From Cellvibrionaceae bacterium 1162T.S.0a.05 (GTDB taxonomy: Bacteria > Pseudomonadota > Gammaproteobacteria > Pseudomonadales > Cellvibrionaceae), in NCBI GenBank assembly GCA_000964245.1, contig LANB01000001.1, positions 1,950,392 through 2,014,391 of the forward strand: a stretch of DNA of 64,000 nucleotides, given 5' to 3'. The translations under genes were made by a program, and so were the position numbers. Under the pieces are notes generated by a model. That model worked only from the letters and a program-made list of their open reading frames with translations. It was not told where the DNA came from and ran no database searches. The first letter of the stretch is position 1, and every line of letters starts with the position of its first letter. This document shows positions 30,709 through 40,031 of this stretch, piece by piece.

Positions 30709-33492
30709 TTACAGCGCGTACAATTCAAATTCGCGCATATTCCAGGGCACCTCATAAATATGCGGTTTTCCTCTTCGTGTTCCCGGCACACTTTGTTCTG
30801 ATTGCGTAAGCGTAATGCGTAAAAACCTCGCTTCTACAGGTTCAAAAGTTATTCGCGTGGGGGAATCCGGGCTGGCGCCATCGCGAATAATGGTCGTCCA
30901 GTTCTCACCATCATTGGAAACACTCAGGGTGTAACCTTTTGGGGAGGTTTGCAAAGGCGGCGGCGACCCTTCTCTCCAACCACGGCCCACAACCGGCGAT
31001 TCAAATTTAATTTCTGCCAGGCGTTGTGCTTCCGGCAATTCAATTTGAAACCACATACCTGCTTGCTGATTGCCGCCACTTGTCCAACCTTCAAAATTAA
31101 AGGCACCGAGTGGCGAAGACGTGCTGCCTTTGCGCGTATCGGCGCTGTGGCTTGCACTTACCTTCCAATTTTCTTGTAGTGGCAAACGTTTTGGAATGGA
31201 CGCGCGTAAACGTTCAAGCGTGTAGGGCTGTGTTTGATCGATCGTTGCTGCGCGCACGCGGGCGACTTCTTCGGGGGTAACAAAAGACGATTCGTTTTCA
31301 AAATTCACACGTATAAAGGAGGATATGGCGGCTATCCATTCATCATCGTTTGCCCGCATCGGCGCCATCATTACACCGCTATAGTGTTCGCCATCGAGTT
31401 CACCAGTTAAACCGTGTAACAAGGTTTTGATGATGTAATCGGGGTGAGATTGAATACGTTCGGAGGCAATGACAGACGGGGCCATTAAACCGTCACCGGC
31501 GGGTGTGCCACCGCCCAATCGTCCATGGCAAGTCGAACAAAAATCGTTGTAAATAGCCTGGCCTTTATCGAGCAAGGCTTGTTGTTCTTCGGAATAGTTC
31601 GGATTGCGGCGACCGAAAAAAGCATTTACAACAGGAGGTTCGATGATTTGATTGCCAACCAATTGCACACCGGCAGCCGGGTTCATGGCCATCGCTTTTT
31701 TCACAGCGTCGAGCGTGCCAGGAATTTTTAACATGCGCCCGGTCATCATTGCGCGCATCATGACGTCGGTATCACTGTCCGTCATCATTTTCAGGTAATC
31801 TTTTTCGAAAGATTTATCACCCGCTTTATACAAGGTTTCGCTGACCCATAAAGCTTGAATGCGCATGCGCGGATTGGGGTCGGCCATGAGCTCCCTTACC
31901 AGCGCGGCGTCGAGCGTACCGATGCCTTCGAGTACCCAAAGCGCGTGAAATTTTGCGAGCAGGTTGTCGCCTTCACGAATAATTTTTGTCAGCTCGGGTG
32001 TAATCGAGGTATCGCGGCGTTGAACCAGCACTTGCTGCGCGAGGTCACGCCACCAACCATTTTTATGTTTCAGGTGTTGGAGGACTTCAAGTGAGCTTTC
32101 GTCATACATCCGTGGTTGGGTTTTATCTCTTTCAAAATCGTCGTGCGTTAAGCGCCAGATGCGTCCGAGGCTGACCACCTTGTCCAATTGATACTGTTGA
32201 ATCTTGGCGCGAATGTAGGAGCCGACGGGTGTCCATTGCCCTTCCTGAATTATGCCGTGGTACATATCGACAATGTACATCGTACCGTCAGGTGCGGTGG
32301 CCATATCCACGGGGCGAAAAAGCGGGTCAGTGGAGCGAATAAATTCTGCTTGTTGATCCTGATAAACGTTGTGTAAAACAGACAAACCTTCTTCGCGCAC
32401 TTCGTTAACCTGGCGCACGATACGGGCGACCGGTTCGCCGTAAAAATATTGTCCAATGAGTTCTTCGGGCAGGCGATGACCGCGAAAAACATCGTTGCCT
32501 GCAGCACCGGTCACACGGTTGAGTGTGCCTTCCGGCATGCGTACTGCACGCATCCCGCCTTGCATATCGGCTACGAGCACCGGTGCGCCCCAAGGGACTT
32601 CAAAGCCTTCGGCAAAACTGTCTTTTACAACGTAGTCGCCGTAGTGCACCGGGAATTGGAAATAACCGGGTAATCCGCTCGCGCCTCCCTGAAACCAGAG
32701 CCTGCCGTCGTCGTCGTGAGTGATACCCCATTGTGAATGGTTCGACGCCGTTGCTTCACGAACAACACCATTCGGTGTCCAGCGAACGCGAAAGGGGTTT
32801 ACCGTACTGTACAACCAGTTATCCATGCCCCAATACAAAAACGCTTGTTGATGCTCAACGTTGCCTGCCCGGCCGAAGTTACTGGTAAAAAATTCTTTTT
32901 TATCCGCTTTGCCGTCACCGTCGGTATCGGTGTACATAAACACATCGTCGGCGTTGGACTCCATGGTCAAAATACTGTTTGGCCCAAGGGGCAAAACAAA
33001 GCGGGGAAATACCAGTTTGTCGACAAACATGCCGCCGCTTTCATAGACGCCGTCATTGTCCTTATCTTCCCAGCGCGAAATTCCGCTCACAGGTTCGAGC
33101 GTGCCTTCAGAATCGACAGTTAACATATAGGAACGCAGTTCAAGCACATACATCCGGCCATTGGCATCGAAGGTAATGGCGCCCGGTTGTTGAATGTCAG
33201 GTTCAGTCAGAACCGCGTCCAATTTATAGCCCGGCGGTAGAATGAATTTCTCCTGTTGCAAGTCGACCGGCAAGGGCAAGACCGGTGGCTTGGGGGAGAG
33301 GTCGACCCCTTTCCAGTAATCGCTTTCAAGATCCGCACCCTCGGGCAGTTCAACGCGTGTCCAGGTTTCTTCCGGCGGCACTGGCGGTGGGGTGGATTTG
33401 AGTGTGGATTTGGGTGGCGGGCTGCAGGCTTTAATCAGTGTGATTGATAATAAAATGCAGGCTGTCGCCATCAAGTGTTTTTGGAAGGGCAT
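30709..33492 (-). CDS. PVC-type haem-binding CxxCH lipoprotein with glucose/sorbosone-dehydrogenase-like and discoidin domains
   Basis: A 927-residue exported protein (N-terminus MPFQKHLMATACILLSITLIKAC, a probable though atypical lipobox because of Lys before Ala). Residues ~65-400 form a beta-propeller like membrane-bound sugar dehydrogenases (YKLDAVLTEPDIQQPGAITFDANGRMYV). A HEAT-like helical region follows, then a cytochrome c domain with CSTCH (about residue 650), and a C-terminal F5/8-type galactose-binding domain (~780-927). Such proteins abound in Planctomycetes and Bacteroidetes polysaccharide loci and are thought to oxidise carbohydrates, but no substrate is established. Pairing with a ThuA gene is recurrent. 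Confidence 0.85.
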   Translation of the reverse strand: MPFQKHLMATACILLSITLIKACSPPPKSTLKSTPPPVPPEETWTRVELPEGADLESDYWKGVDLSPKPPVLPLPVDLQQEKFILPPGYKLDAVLTEPDIQQPGAITFDANGRMYVLELRSYMLTVDSEGTLEPVSGISRWEDKDNDGVYESGGMFVDKLVFPRFVLPLGPNSILTMESNADDVFMYTDTDGDGKADKKEFFTSNFGRAGNVEHQQAFLYWGMDNWLYSTVNPFRVRWTPNGVVREATASNHSQWGITHDDDGRLWFQGGASGLPGYFQFPVHYGDYVVKDSFAEGFEVPWGAPVLVADMQGGMRAVRMPEGTLNRVTGAAGNDVFRGHRLPEELIGQYFYGEPVARIVRQVNEVREEGLSVLHNVYQDQQAEFIRSTDPLFRPVDMATAPDGTMYIVDMYHGIIQEGQWTPVGSYIRAKIQQYQLDKVVSLGRIWRLTHDDFERDKTQPRMYDESSLEVLQHLKHKNGWWRDLAQQVLVQRRDTSITPELTKIIREGDNLLAKFHALWVLEGIGTLDAALVRELMADPNPRMRIQALWVSETLYKAGDKSFEKDYLKMMTDSDTDVMMRAMMTGRMLKIPGTLDAVKKAMAMNPAAGVQLVGNQIIEPPVVNAFFGRRNPNYSEEQQALLDKGQAIYNDFCSTCHGRLGGGTPAGDGLMAPSVIASERIQSHPDYIIKTLLHGLTGELDGEHYSGVMMAPMRANDDEWIAAISSFIRVNFENESSFVTPEEVARVRAATIDQTQPYTLERLRASIPKRLPLQENWKVSASHSADTRKGSTSSPLGAFNFEGWTSGGNQQAGMWFQIELPEAQRLAEIKFESPVVGRGWREGSPPPLQTSPKGYTLSVSNDGENWTTIIRDGASPDSPTRITFEPVEARFLRITLTQSEQSVPGTRRGKPHIYEVPWNMREFELYAL

Positions 33493-33669
33493 TCGTGGTC
33501 GTCCTTATTGTGTTATGCCGTAAAGCTAAATCGTTGCCGTAAAATTTAAGTGAAAGCATGTATTTGATATTAGTCGCATATGACAACCATGCTCAGGTTA
33601 ATATTTCTTGCTCTTAAGCGGGTTTTACTTTAAATAGCGCGTTTTGCCTGTGGCGGGGAGCTTTTTGAC

Positions 33670-34398
33670 GTGTCCATTTCGATTTCTGAACTTGCTTTAG
33701 GCAATGGTGTTTTGAGTTTGCCGGTATCGGGCCAGGAAATTGCAGGCAGAGAGGGTTCGAGCTGTGAGGATTCAAGCCTCTTGTTCGAGTCAATGGCCGA
33801 AGACCTGCAAAACCAGGGCTACAGCATCAAGCCAGCGGCACTTCCCCTTGCTCTCAGTATTCAACTGCAAGCCCATTTGCAAGCCATGCAAGCAGCACAA
33901 TTCAGCCAGGCGGGTATCGGCCGAGGTGACGAACTCACTGTTAGCCAGTTTGTGCGTAAAGATGAAATCTGTTGGATCAATGGTGAAAGTGAAGCCGGTC
34001 GCGCCTGGCTGGCCTGGGCAGAGCAGTTACGGCAATTTCTAAACAGACAACTTTATTTGGGCCTCTTTTCTTTCGAAAGTCATTTCGCGCATTACCGCCC
34101 CGGAGACTTCTATAAACGACATGTTGATGCCTTTAAAGGCGAAGCAAACCGTGTGCTTTCCATGGTCACTTATTTAAATCCGGGATGGACTCAGGATGAT
34201 GCGGGGGAATTGGTTCTTTATCAAAATGATCACGACCAGCAGGGAATTAAAGTGACCCCCTTGCTTGGCACAATTGCACTTTTTTTAAGTGAAGATTTTC
34301 CACATGAAGTACTGCCTGCTTTGCGCGATCGCTATTCGATTGCAGGTTGGTTTAGAGTAAATGCGTCGATAAATGGTCGCGTCGACCCGCCAAGATAG
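33670..34398 (+). CDS. 2OG-Fe(II) oxygenase, SM-20/prolyl-hydroxylase-like
   Basis: A 242-residue protein with the double-stranded beta-helix core: iron ligands in HFAHYRPGDFYKRHVDAF (His and Asp) and FPHEVLP (distal His), and the 2-oxoglutarate arginine in RYSIAGWFRVN. The N-terminal ~50 residues are poorly conserved, and GTG 33670 is only one possible start. Bacterial SM-20-like enzymes hydroxylate proteins such as EF-Tu or small molecules. It stands alone between the PVC-type gene (divergent) and the xylanase. Confidence 0.85.
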   Translation: MSISISELALGNGVLSLPVSGQEIAGREGSSCEDSSLLFESMAEDLQNQGYSIKPAALPLALSIQLQAHLQAMQAAQFSQAGIGRGDELTVSQFVRKDEICWINGESEAGRAWLAWAEQLRQFLNRQLYLGLFSFESHFAHYRPGDFYKRHVDAFKGEANRVLSMVTYLNPGWTQDDAGELVLYQNDHDQQGIKVTPLLGTIALFLSEDFPHEVLPALRDRYSIAGWFRVNASINGRVDPPR

Positions 34399-34550
34399 AA
34401 GCGATAACACGCCTTAACATTTCCCCTGGCGCGAAGAAATGTGACTATTTAGTGCAGCGCTTTCTGTATTCGGTGAGACCTTATACCCGATAAAATTTCA
34501 CAAAAACATGTGATATTCCTCTGATATTTATTTTTGTAGTGTGTGCGCTC

Positions 34551-34574
34551 ATTCAACTTATAGTTAAGTTGAAT
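34551..34574. promoter_or_regulatory. Inverted repeat upstream of the GH11 xylanase, possible operator
   Basis: ATTCAACTTA/TAAGTTGAAT, perfect ten-base arms around TAGT, about 87 bases before the xylanase start. The 262-base spacer otherwise shows AT-rich sequence and ribosome site GAGGAG (34649-34654). No regulator is identified. Confidence 0.5.
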
Positions 34575-34660
34575 ATAACTCTGTTGCATTTACTTGAAAC
34601 GTTGAGACATTTCGTCAAGTTGGGCAATGGTAAATAAAATAAAAATGAGGAGCGTAGTAC

Positions 34661-36511
34661 ATGAGACGAATTCAGTTCTATCAAATTGTTCGTAGTATTT
34701 TGGGTGTTGGCACGTTGGTTTTCTTTGTGCAGCACAATGCTTTTTCTCAGGAGGAGTGCATAACACAACAAACGGGGGACCAGATCAGAGATATCACAGA
34801 AAATGGTTACACCTACGAATTGTGGAATCAATTCAGTGATAGTGGTCAGGCGCAAGGGACAGCATGTATGACACCGAATCTGGAGTCGACGACTTTTAGT
34901 GCTCGTTGGGATAACACATTTAATTATCTGGCACGTCGGGGCTTGGGGTTTGACGGTTCACCAATGACACACAGTGAACGCGGTGATATCACAGTTGAAT
35001 ATACGGCGAGTTACAATCCCGGTTGTAACAGTGGTGAAAGTGGCATTTCCTTTTTAAGTGTGTACGGTTGGTCGCGTGATTTTGCTAAAGAACAAGCGAA
35101 TCAACCTTCAGATATAAACAACCCACCCGGCTTTCCAGAGCCTTATAAAGAAGCCCTGGTTGAGTACTACATTATCGAAAATCATTGTGGTTGGACGCCT
35201 GCTAATCAAGATGGTGTTGTAGGGCTTGGAAATTTTTCCGTAGACGGTTCGACTTACGATGCCTATCTTTACAATCGTGTCAGCCAGCCTTCTATTCGTT
35301 GTAATGGAAGTTGTGATAATTTCTACCAATACTTCAGCATTCGTCGACAAACCCGCAGCAGCGGAACAATAAATGTCACTGCGCATTTTGATCACTGGGA
35401 AAACGAAAGAAATGTCAATATGGGTGGCCTGCACGAAGTGATGATGAAAGTAGAAGGTTATGACGATTCCCGTTCCGCAGGGGGGTCGACATCTTTTTCT
35501 GAATTGGAAGTGACGGTCTCAAACAATTCACCGGTGACTTTTGGTCAGGAGGTTTATGTCATCGACCAATATGACCCTGACCTGGAACAATTTCCGCCGG
35601 TTGCCACTTTTGTAATGCACGAAGGTAATTCTTTCCCGGATATTTCTGTTGAGTCAAACAACCCCTCCGTTCTTGATGTAGGCGGGCAGTTGACCTATCA
35701 GTTTATGGTAGGTGCCTGTGAAGGTTCTGCTGACATGACACTCTATGGCCCTAACGGAGAGTTTTGGGATACCGCTCACGTCGTTGTACGTGGCGATGCG
35801 TGTTCCAATGTTGCCAACAGGGTGTATCAAGTTGCGGCGCAAGGTCGCATAGGTGGTGAAAAAATAAATATCACTTTGAACAATATTCCGATGGCAAGCC
35901 ATGTGCTGACAAACCAATATGCGGTGTACACAGGGGACTTTGTGGGCGAAGGTGAAGTTGGCGTGGAATTTGTGAATGATGATGGACTTGCAAACGGACG
36001 TGATGTGCGTCTTGACTATATCGAAGTTGACGGCCAGCGTCGAGAAACCGAGGCGATGACACAAAATAATGCAGCCTATGAAAACGGCGTCTGCGGTGGT
36101 GGTGCTTACACCGAATGGCTGCACTGTGATGGCAGTGTGAACTTCGGTGAATTCGATAGCACACACACCATTGTAATTCGCGCGCGTGGCAACGCCGGTG
36201 GAGAACACATTAAATTATTAGTTGATGGTCAGGCCGTGAAAGACTGGTGGTTGGGAACACAGTATGCGGAATATAGTGCGACGGTCACCGGTGATGGCGA
36301 TATCAACGTTGCCTTTGACAATGATGGTGGTCAGCGCGATGTCATTATTGATTGGGTAAAAGTGGACAAACAAAACCCACGACAGGCTGAAAACATGGAT
36401 TACAACACCGGTGCCTGGGCTAATGGTCAGTGTGGAGGTGGAACCCGAACGCAATGGCTGCATTGCAATGGCGTTATTGGTTTCGGAAATGTCTCTGACA
36501 ACTTTGACTAA
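34661..36511 (+). CDS. GH11 endo-1,4-beta-xylanase with two C-terminal CBM60-like modules
   Basis: A 616-residue secreted enzyme. Signal peptide to about residue 29 (cut near AFSQ). The GH11 jelly roll spans ~40-275: nucleophile Glu168 in VEYYIIENHCGW, acid/base Glu265 in VEGYDDSRSAG, plus FYQYFSIRRQTRSSGTINVTAHFDHW. Residues ~280-385 form a beta-rich module I do not recognise. Two related modules follow (~386-497 and ~500-616), each ending in CGGG-x(4)-WLHC, which resemble circularly permuted CBM60 xylan binders. Cellvibrio Xyn11A has a GH11-CBM60 architecture. It cleaves internal xylan bonds outside the cell. A strong terminator follows. Confidence 0.92.
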   Translation: MRRIQFYQIVRSILGVGTLVFFVQHNAFSQEECITQQTGDQIRDITENGYTYELWNQFSDSGQAQGTACMTPNLESTTFSARWDNTFNYLARRGLGFDGSPMTHSERGDITVEYTASYNPGCNSGESGISFLSVYGWSRDFAKEQANQPSDINNPPGFPEPYKEALVEYYIIENHCGWTPANQDGVVGLGNFSVDGSTYDAYLYNRVSQPSIRCNGSCDNFYQYFSIRRQTRSSGTINVTAHFDHWENERNVNMGGLHEVMMKVEGYDDSRSAGGSTSFSELEVTVSNNSPVTFGQEVYVIDQYDPDLEQFPPVATFVMHEGNSFPDISVESNNPSVLDVGGQLTYQFMVGACEGSADMTLYGPNGEFWDTAHVVVRGDACSNVANRVYQVAAQGRIGGEKINITLNNIPMASHVLTNQYAVYTGDFVGEGEVGVEFVNDDGLANGRDVRLDYIEVDGQRRETEAMTQNNAAYENGVCGGGAYTEWLHCDGSVNFGEFDSTHTIVIRARGNAGGEHIKLLVDGQAVKDWWLGTQYAEYSATVTGDGDINVAFDNDGGQRDVIIDWVKVDKQNPRQAENMDYNTGAWANGQCGGGTRTQWLHCNGVIGFGNVSDNFD

Positions 36512-36552
36512 ACATTATTACGACAATAATTTTTAACAAAATACAACCGAAT

Positions 36553-36582
36553 CTGCTCGCTTTCAACGCGAGCAGATTTTTT
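36553..36582 (+). terminator. Rho-independent terminator after GH11 xylanase
   Basis: Perfect eight-base stem CTGCTCGC/GCGAGCAG, loop TTTCAAC, then A and a run of seven T. Confidence 0.93.
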
Positions 36583-36688
36583 TATTCTCCCCGCTAGCAA
36601 TTCAAAAAAAATAGAACCGTATTGAGCACAATGTGTTTTCTTGAAGTGTGTAGTATTCTTTGAAGAAAGATTCGAATACCAACCCTAT

Positions 36689-37351
36689 ATGGCAAGCGAA
36701 AAATTTGAAAAAGCCAAAGCCTTGCAACGGCAATTGGCCAAAAAAGTGTCTTTGAAGCCTTTCAAAGGGAATGCCCGTATTATTGCCGGGGCGGATATTT
36801 CATTTAATTTAAAAGAGAATATTGTCTACGCCGTACTGGCTGTGTGGGACTGTGAACAAGAGCGCATTGTTGATCACAGTTCGGCAATTGAAGAGGTCAG
36901 TTTTCCCTATGTGCCAGGCTATCTCTCTTTTCGGGAGGTGCCGCCACTGTTGAAGGCCTGGGAGAGCCTGAGAAATAAACCCGAAATCGTGATGCTGGAT
37001 GGGCATGGCATTATTCATCCACGACGCTTCGGTCTGGCCTGCCACTTTGGGCTTGAAGCGGGGGTGGCAACCCTGGGCTGCGCGAAAAAACCCTTTGTCG
37101 GTGAGTTCAAAATGCCACATCAACAAAAAGGTAGCCACACGATCATCACTGTTGATAACGAGGAGCGAGGATTTGCCTATCGCAGTCGTAGCGGCGTAAA
37201 ACCCGTGTATATCTCGCCCGGCACCGGGATGAGTTTGCAAGACTGTTTGAATATTGCACAACAAGCAGGTGGCAAGTACCGAATTCTCGAACCTACCCGT
37301 CATGCCCATCGTTTAAGTAACCAACTGCGACAGCTTGTGTGCACAGGCTAG
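36689..37351 (+). CDS. nfi: Endonuclease V
   Basis: About 220 residues. It nicks DNA one base 3' of deoxyinosine and acts on inosine-containing RNA. Conserved motifs are IIAGADISF (first catalytic Asp), PYVPGYLSFREVPPLL (wedge) and IVMLDGHGIIHPRRFGLACHFG (second Asp, His-Pro-Arg). The frame is open from TTG 36641, but ATG 36689 matches family N-termini. No clear ribosome site is visible for either. It is 96 bases upstream of the ubiI start. Confidence 0.94.
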   Translation: MASEKFEKAKALQRQLAKKVSLKPFKGNARIIAGADISFNLKENIVYAVLAVWDCEQERIVDHSSAIEEVSFPYVPGYLSFREVPPLLKAWESLRNKPEIVMLDGHGIIHPRRFGLACHFGLEAGVATLGCAKKPFVGEFKMPHQQKGSHTIITVDNEERGFAYRSRSGVKPVYISPGTGMSLQDCLNIAQQAGGKYRILEPTRHAHRLSNQLRQLVCTG

Positions 37352-37447
37352 TTGATCCAGGCTAGAATTAAAGCCACAGGCATTGTTTAGCAAAATGCCC
37401 CATTGGGCCCCTGGTGGGCCGCACCATTCATCATCCAGAATGCCAAT

Positions 37448-38680
37448 ATGCACGAACAATCCCACTATGATCTTGCGCATTATGATCTTGCGATAGTTGG
37501 CGGCGGCATGGTCGGCGCGAGTTTAGCCTGTCTCTTGGGCGCGCTGGCGCCGCATACGCGCATCGCAGTGATCGAGGCGAGTGAGCAAGGGCCTGCAATT
37601 TCTGAGGAATCATTTGATGCGCGGGTTGTGGCGCTTTCCAATAAGGCCGTGGCGCTTTTTGAGCAAGCGGGAGTTTGGCAAAGCATACAAACTGAGCGCG
37701 GTAAGGCCTATTCTGGCATGTATGTCTGGGATGGCGAGGGTACCGCCAAGGTTGAATTTAATGCGGGCGATATCCGCGAAAATCACCTGGGTCATATCGT
37801 AGAAAATGCGTTGATTGTGCAGGCTCTTTGGCAAAAACTCGAATCTTTGCCTCAGGTCGACCTGTTTCGCGGTGCTCAGCTTGAAGAGCTGGAAACATTG
37901 GAACGTACGCAACGTTTAACCTTGACGGCAAACGGGCAAAAGCACACGCTTACCAGTGAGCTTGTGATTGCTGCCGATGGCGCCCGCTCGCAAATTCGAG
38001 AGCGAATGCAATTCCGTGTTAAAGAATGGGATTACGGGCAAAGTGCCATTGTTACCACAGTTCAAACAGAAAACCCTCATCGTGATATTGCCTGGCAGCG
38101 CTTCACGGCACATGGCCCCATTGCATTTTTACCGCTCGGCAAATTGCCGGGAAAAGCGGATCATCATTATTGTTCGTTGGTGTGGTCAGCCGATAACGCG
38201 ATTGCGGCGGAACTGATGCAATACGATGACGAAACCTTTCGGTCAAAACTCGCTCAGGCGTTTGAGTTTCAATTGGGCGAAGTGCTGAAGGTTGATACAC
38301 GCTATAAAATTCCGTTGCAACAACGCCATGCGGAATCCTATGTACAGCCCGGCGTCGCGCTGGTTGGCGATGCTGCGCACAGTATTCACCCTTTAGCGGG
38401 GCAGGGGGTCAATTTAGGTTTGTACGATATTCAGGTTCTGGCTGAAGAAGTTGGGCGCGCGCAGAAAAAAAATATTCCCTTGCATGACTTCTCTATCCTG
38501 CAGCGCTATGAGCGCCGTCGGCAATCCCACAATTTGTTGGCAATGGCAACAATGGAAGGGTTTAAACATTTATTTGCCAGTCAGCGGCCCGATCTGCGTT
38601 GGCTTCGCAATACCGGGATGCATTTTTTTAATCAACAATCCTGGTTAAAAAATCAGATAGCACGGCTTGCCAGTGGTTGA
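37448..38680 (+). CDS. ubiI: UbiH/UbiF/UbiI-family FAD-dependent hydroxylase
   Basis: About 410 residues. Dinucleotide motif LAIVGGGMVGASLACLLG near the N-terminus, LVIADGARSQIR-like DG motif (VIAADGARSQIRE), and FAD motif ALVGDAAHSIHPLAGQGVNLG (~300). It hydroxylates an aromatic intermediate of ubiquinone; ubiI (visC) is the likely orthologue as ubiH is present at 25262. ATG 37448 is chosen. The first residues contain a perfect-protein duplication HYDLA-HYDLA from a 15-bp tandem repeat directly before the FAD motif strand. Confidence 0.88.
   Translation: MHEQSHYDLAHYDLAIVGGGMVGASLACLLGALAPHTRIAVIEASEQGPAISEESFDARVVALSNKAVALFEQAGVWQSIQTERGKAYSGMYVWDGEGTAKVEFNAGDIRENHLGHIVENALIVQALWQKLESLPQVDLFRGAQLEELETLERTQRLTLTANGQKHTLTSELVIAADGARSQIRERMQFRVKEWDYGQSAIVTTVQTENPHRDIAWQRFTAHGPIAFLPLGKLPGKADHHYCSLVWSADNAIAAELMQYDDETFRSKLAQAFEFQLGEVLKVDTRYKIPLQQRHAESYVQPGVALVGDAAHSIHPLAGQGVNLGLYDIQVLAEEVGRAQKKNIPLHDFSILQRYERRRQSHNLLAMATMEGFKHLFASQRPDLRWLRNTGMHFFNQQSWLKNQIARLASG
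37463..37492 (+). repeat. Two 15-bp tandem repeats at the 5' end of ubiI
   Basis: CACTATGATCTTGCG and CATTATGATCTTGCG differ at one base and encode HYDLA twice. The second copy leads into the conserved IVGGG strand, so the first appears to be the duplicate. Confidence 0.93.
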
Positions 38681-38714
38681 TGCAGTGTAGTCGGGCGGCT
38701 TCAGGAACGAAGGC

Positions 38715-40028
38715 ATGAGTGAAATTCTCGAACATCGAAAGGACTGGTTGATTTGCCACAATTGTGGTGAATTTCAAACCATTGTCGCGCTGTCGCCAGA
38801 TCATTCGCTCGTGTGCTACAACTGCAATTCTTTATTGCACTCGGGCCACGGGAAGTGGTTAAACACCGCCACAGCTGTTGTTGTGGCCTCGCTAATTTTA
38901 TTTTTTATCAGTAACTTCTTTCCGTTCTTAACCCTGGAAGTGGGTGGCCAGGCTCAAACAGCGACCATTCTCGATGGTGTTGGTGCACTGATAGAACGCA
39001 ACCAATGGCTATTGGCGGGTTTGGTTTTTACAACAATTTTTTTATTTCCCCTGTTTGAAATTGCCGCCTATTTATATTTGCTCATTCCTTACTCCATGAA
39101 CAAACGTTTGCCAGGTCAGCACCACGTATTGCGCATGATGATTCGTGCTCAGGATTGGAGCATGCTGGAAATTTTTATGCTCAGTGTTGTGGTCACCTCG
39201 GTCAAGCTGACGGATATGGCAGAGTTGTACCTGGAGCCGGGCGCTTACGCGTTTTTTGTACTGGTCGGTATGTTGATGTTGGCCTACGCAAAGTTGGACC
39301 GCAGAAAACTCTGGGCATGGATGAACACCAACAACTATTACCACACTGTGGAAAATGAATACGCCTATGACTGCCATATCTGTCAGGCCCTTGTGGGTGA
39401 ATCCATTGTTGATGAATACAAGAGTTGCCCTCGCTGTGAGTCTGAGTTGCATCGTCGTATTCCTCAAAGCATGCAAAAGACCTTTGCCCTCATTTTAGCG
39501 GCCACCATTTTGTATATTCCGGCGAATTTACTGCCCATGATGACCTATACTTCTCTGGGCGTAACTGAATCAGATACGATCTTTTCCGGTGTGATTGAAC
39601 TGATTGCTGCCGATTTGTGGTGGATTGCCACCGTTGTCTTTATTGCCAGTATTGTTGTCCCCATCGCAAAACTGGTGATTATGTATTACCTGCTTTGGGC
39701 TGTGCATGCGAAAATACGCATCGGCGCGCGCCACCGCGCAGCCCTGTATCGCATCAGTGAAATTATTGGCCGCTGGTCTATGGTGGATGTGTTTGTCGTC
39801 ACCCTGCTGGTCGCGCTAGTGCAGTTCGGTTTTATTTATACCGTTGAACCCGGCAGCGCCATTATTGCATTTGGCGCGGTGGTGGTTTTAACCATGATAG
39901 CGGTGGAAACGTTTGATCCGCGTCTGTTATGGGATGCAAAGGATGAAGCTGAGGCAGAAATTGTTGCACGTGCTCTCGAATCACAAAAAGCGGAAAAACG
40001 CACAGAAGCAGAAGACGCGAAGGATTAA
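38715..40028 (+). CDS. pqiA: Paraquat-inducible protein A, two-domain integral membrane protein
   Basis: A 437-residue inner-membrane protein with two repeated halves, each beginning with a zinc-ribbon-like cysteine set (CHNCG...CYNC near the start; CHIC...CPRC around residue 225) followed by four membrane segments. PqiA works with the MCE protein PqiB and lipoprotein PqiC in a lipid-transport system across the envelope; E. coli pqi is induced by paraquat and SoxRS. It is the first gene of a compact pqiABC operon; the charged C-terminus (AEKRTEAEDAKD) is cytoplasmic. Confidence 0.94.
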   Translation: MSEILEHRKDWLICHNCGEFQTIVALSPDHSLVCYNCNSLLHSGHGKWLNTATAVVVASLILFFISNFFPFLTLEVGGQAQTATILDGVGALIERNQWLLAGLVFTTIFLFPLFEIAAYLYLLIPYSMNKRLPGQHHVLRMMIRAQDWSMLEIFMLSVVVTSVKLTDMAELYLEPGAYAFFVLVGMLMLAYAKLDRRKLWAWMNTNNYYHTVENEYAYDCHICQALVGESIVDEYKSCPRCESELHRRIPQSMQKTFALILAATILYIPANLLPMMTYTSLGVTESDTIFSGVIELIAADLWWIATVVFIASIVVPIAKLVIMYYLLWAVHAKIRIGARHRAALYRISEIIGRWSMVDVFVVTLLVALVQFGFIYTVEPGSAIIAFGAVVVLTMIAVETFDPRLLWDAKDEAEAEIVARALESQKAEKRTEAEDAKD

Positions 40029-40031
40029 AGG

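Noticed and set aside
36641-36688. Longer endonuclease V start at TTG 36641
   Set aside because: The extra sixteen residues are not family-like and ATG 36689 matches homologue N-termini.
26579-37447. Prophage or IS-borne island
   Set aside because: No integrase, transposase, tRNA attachment site or terminal inverted repeats seen.
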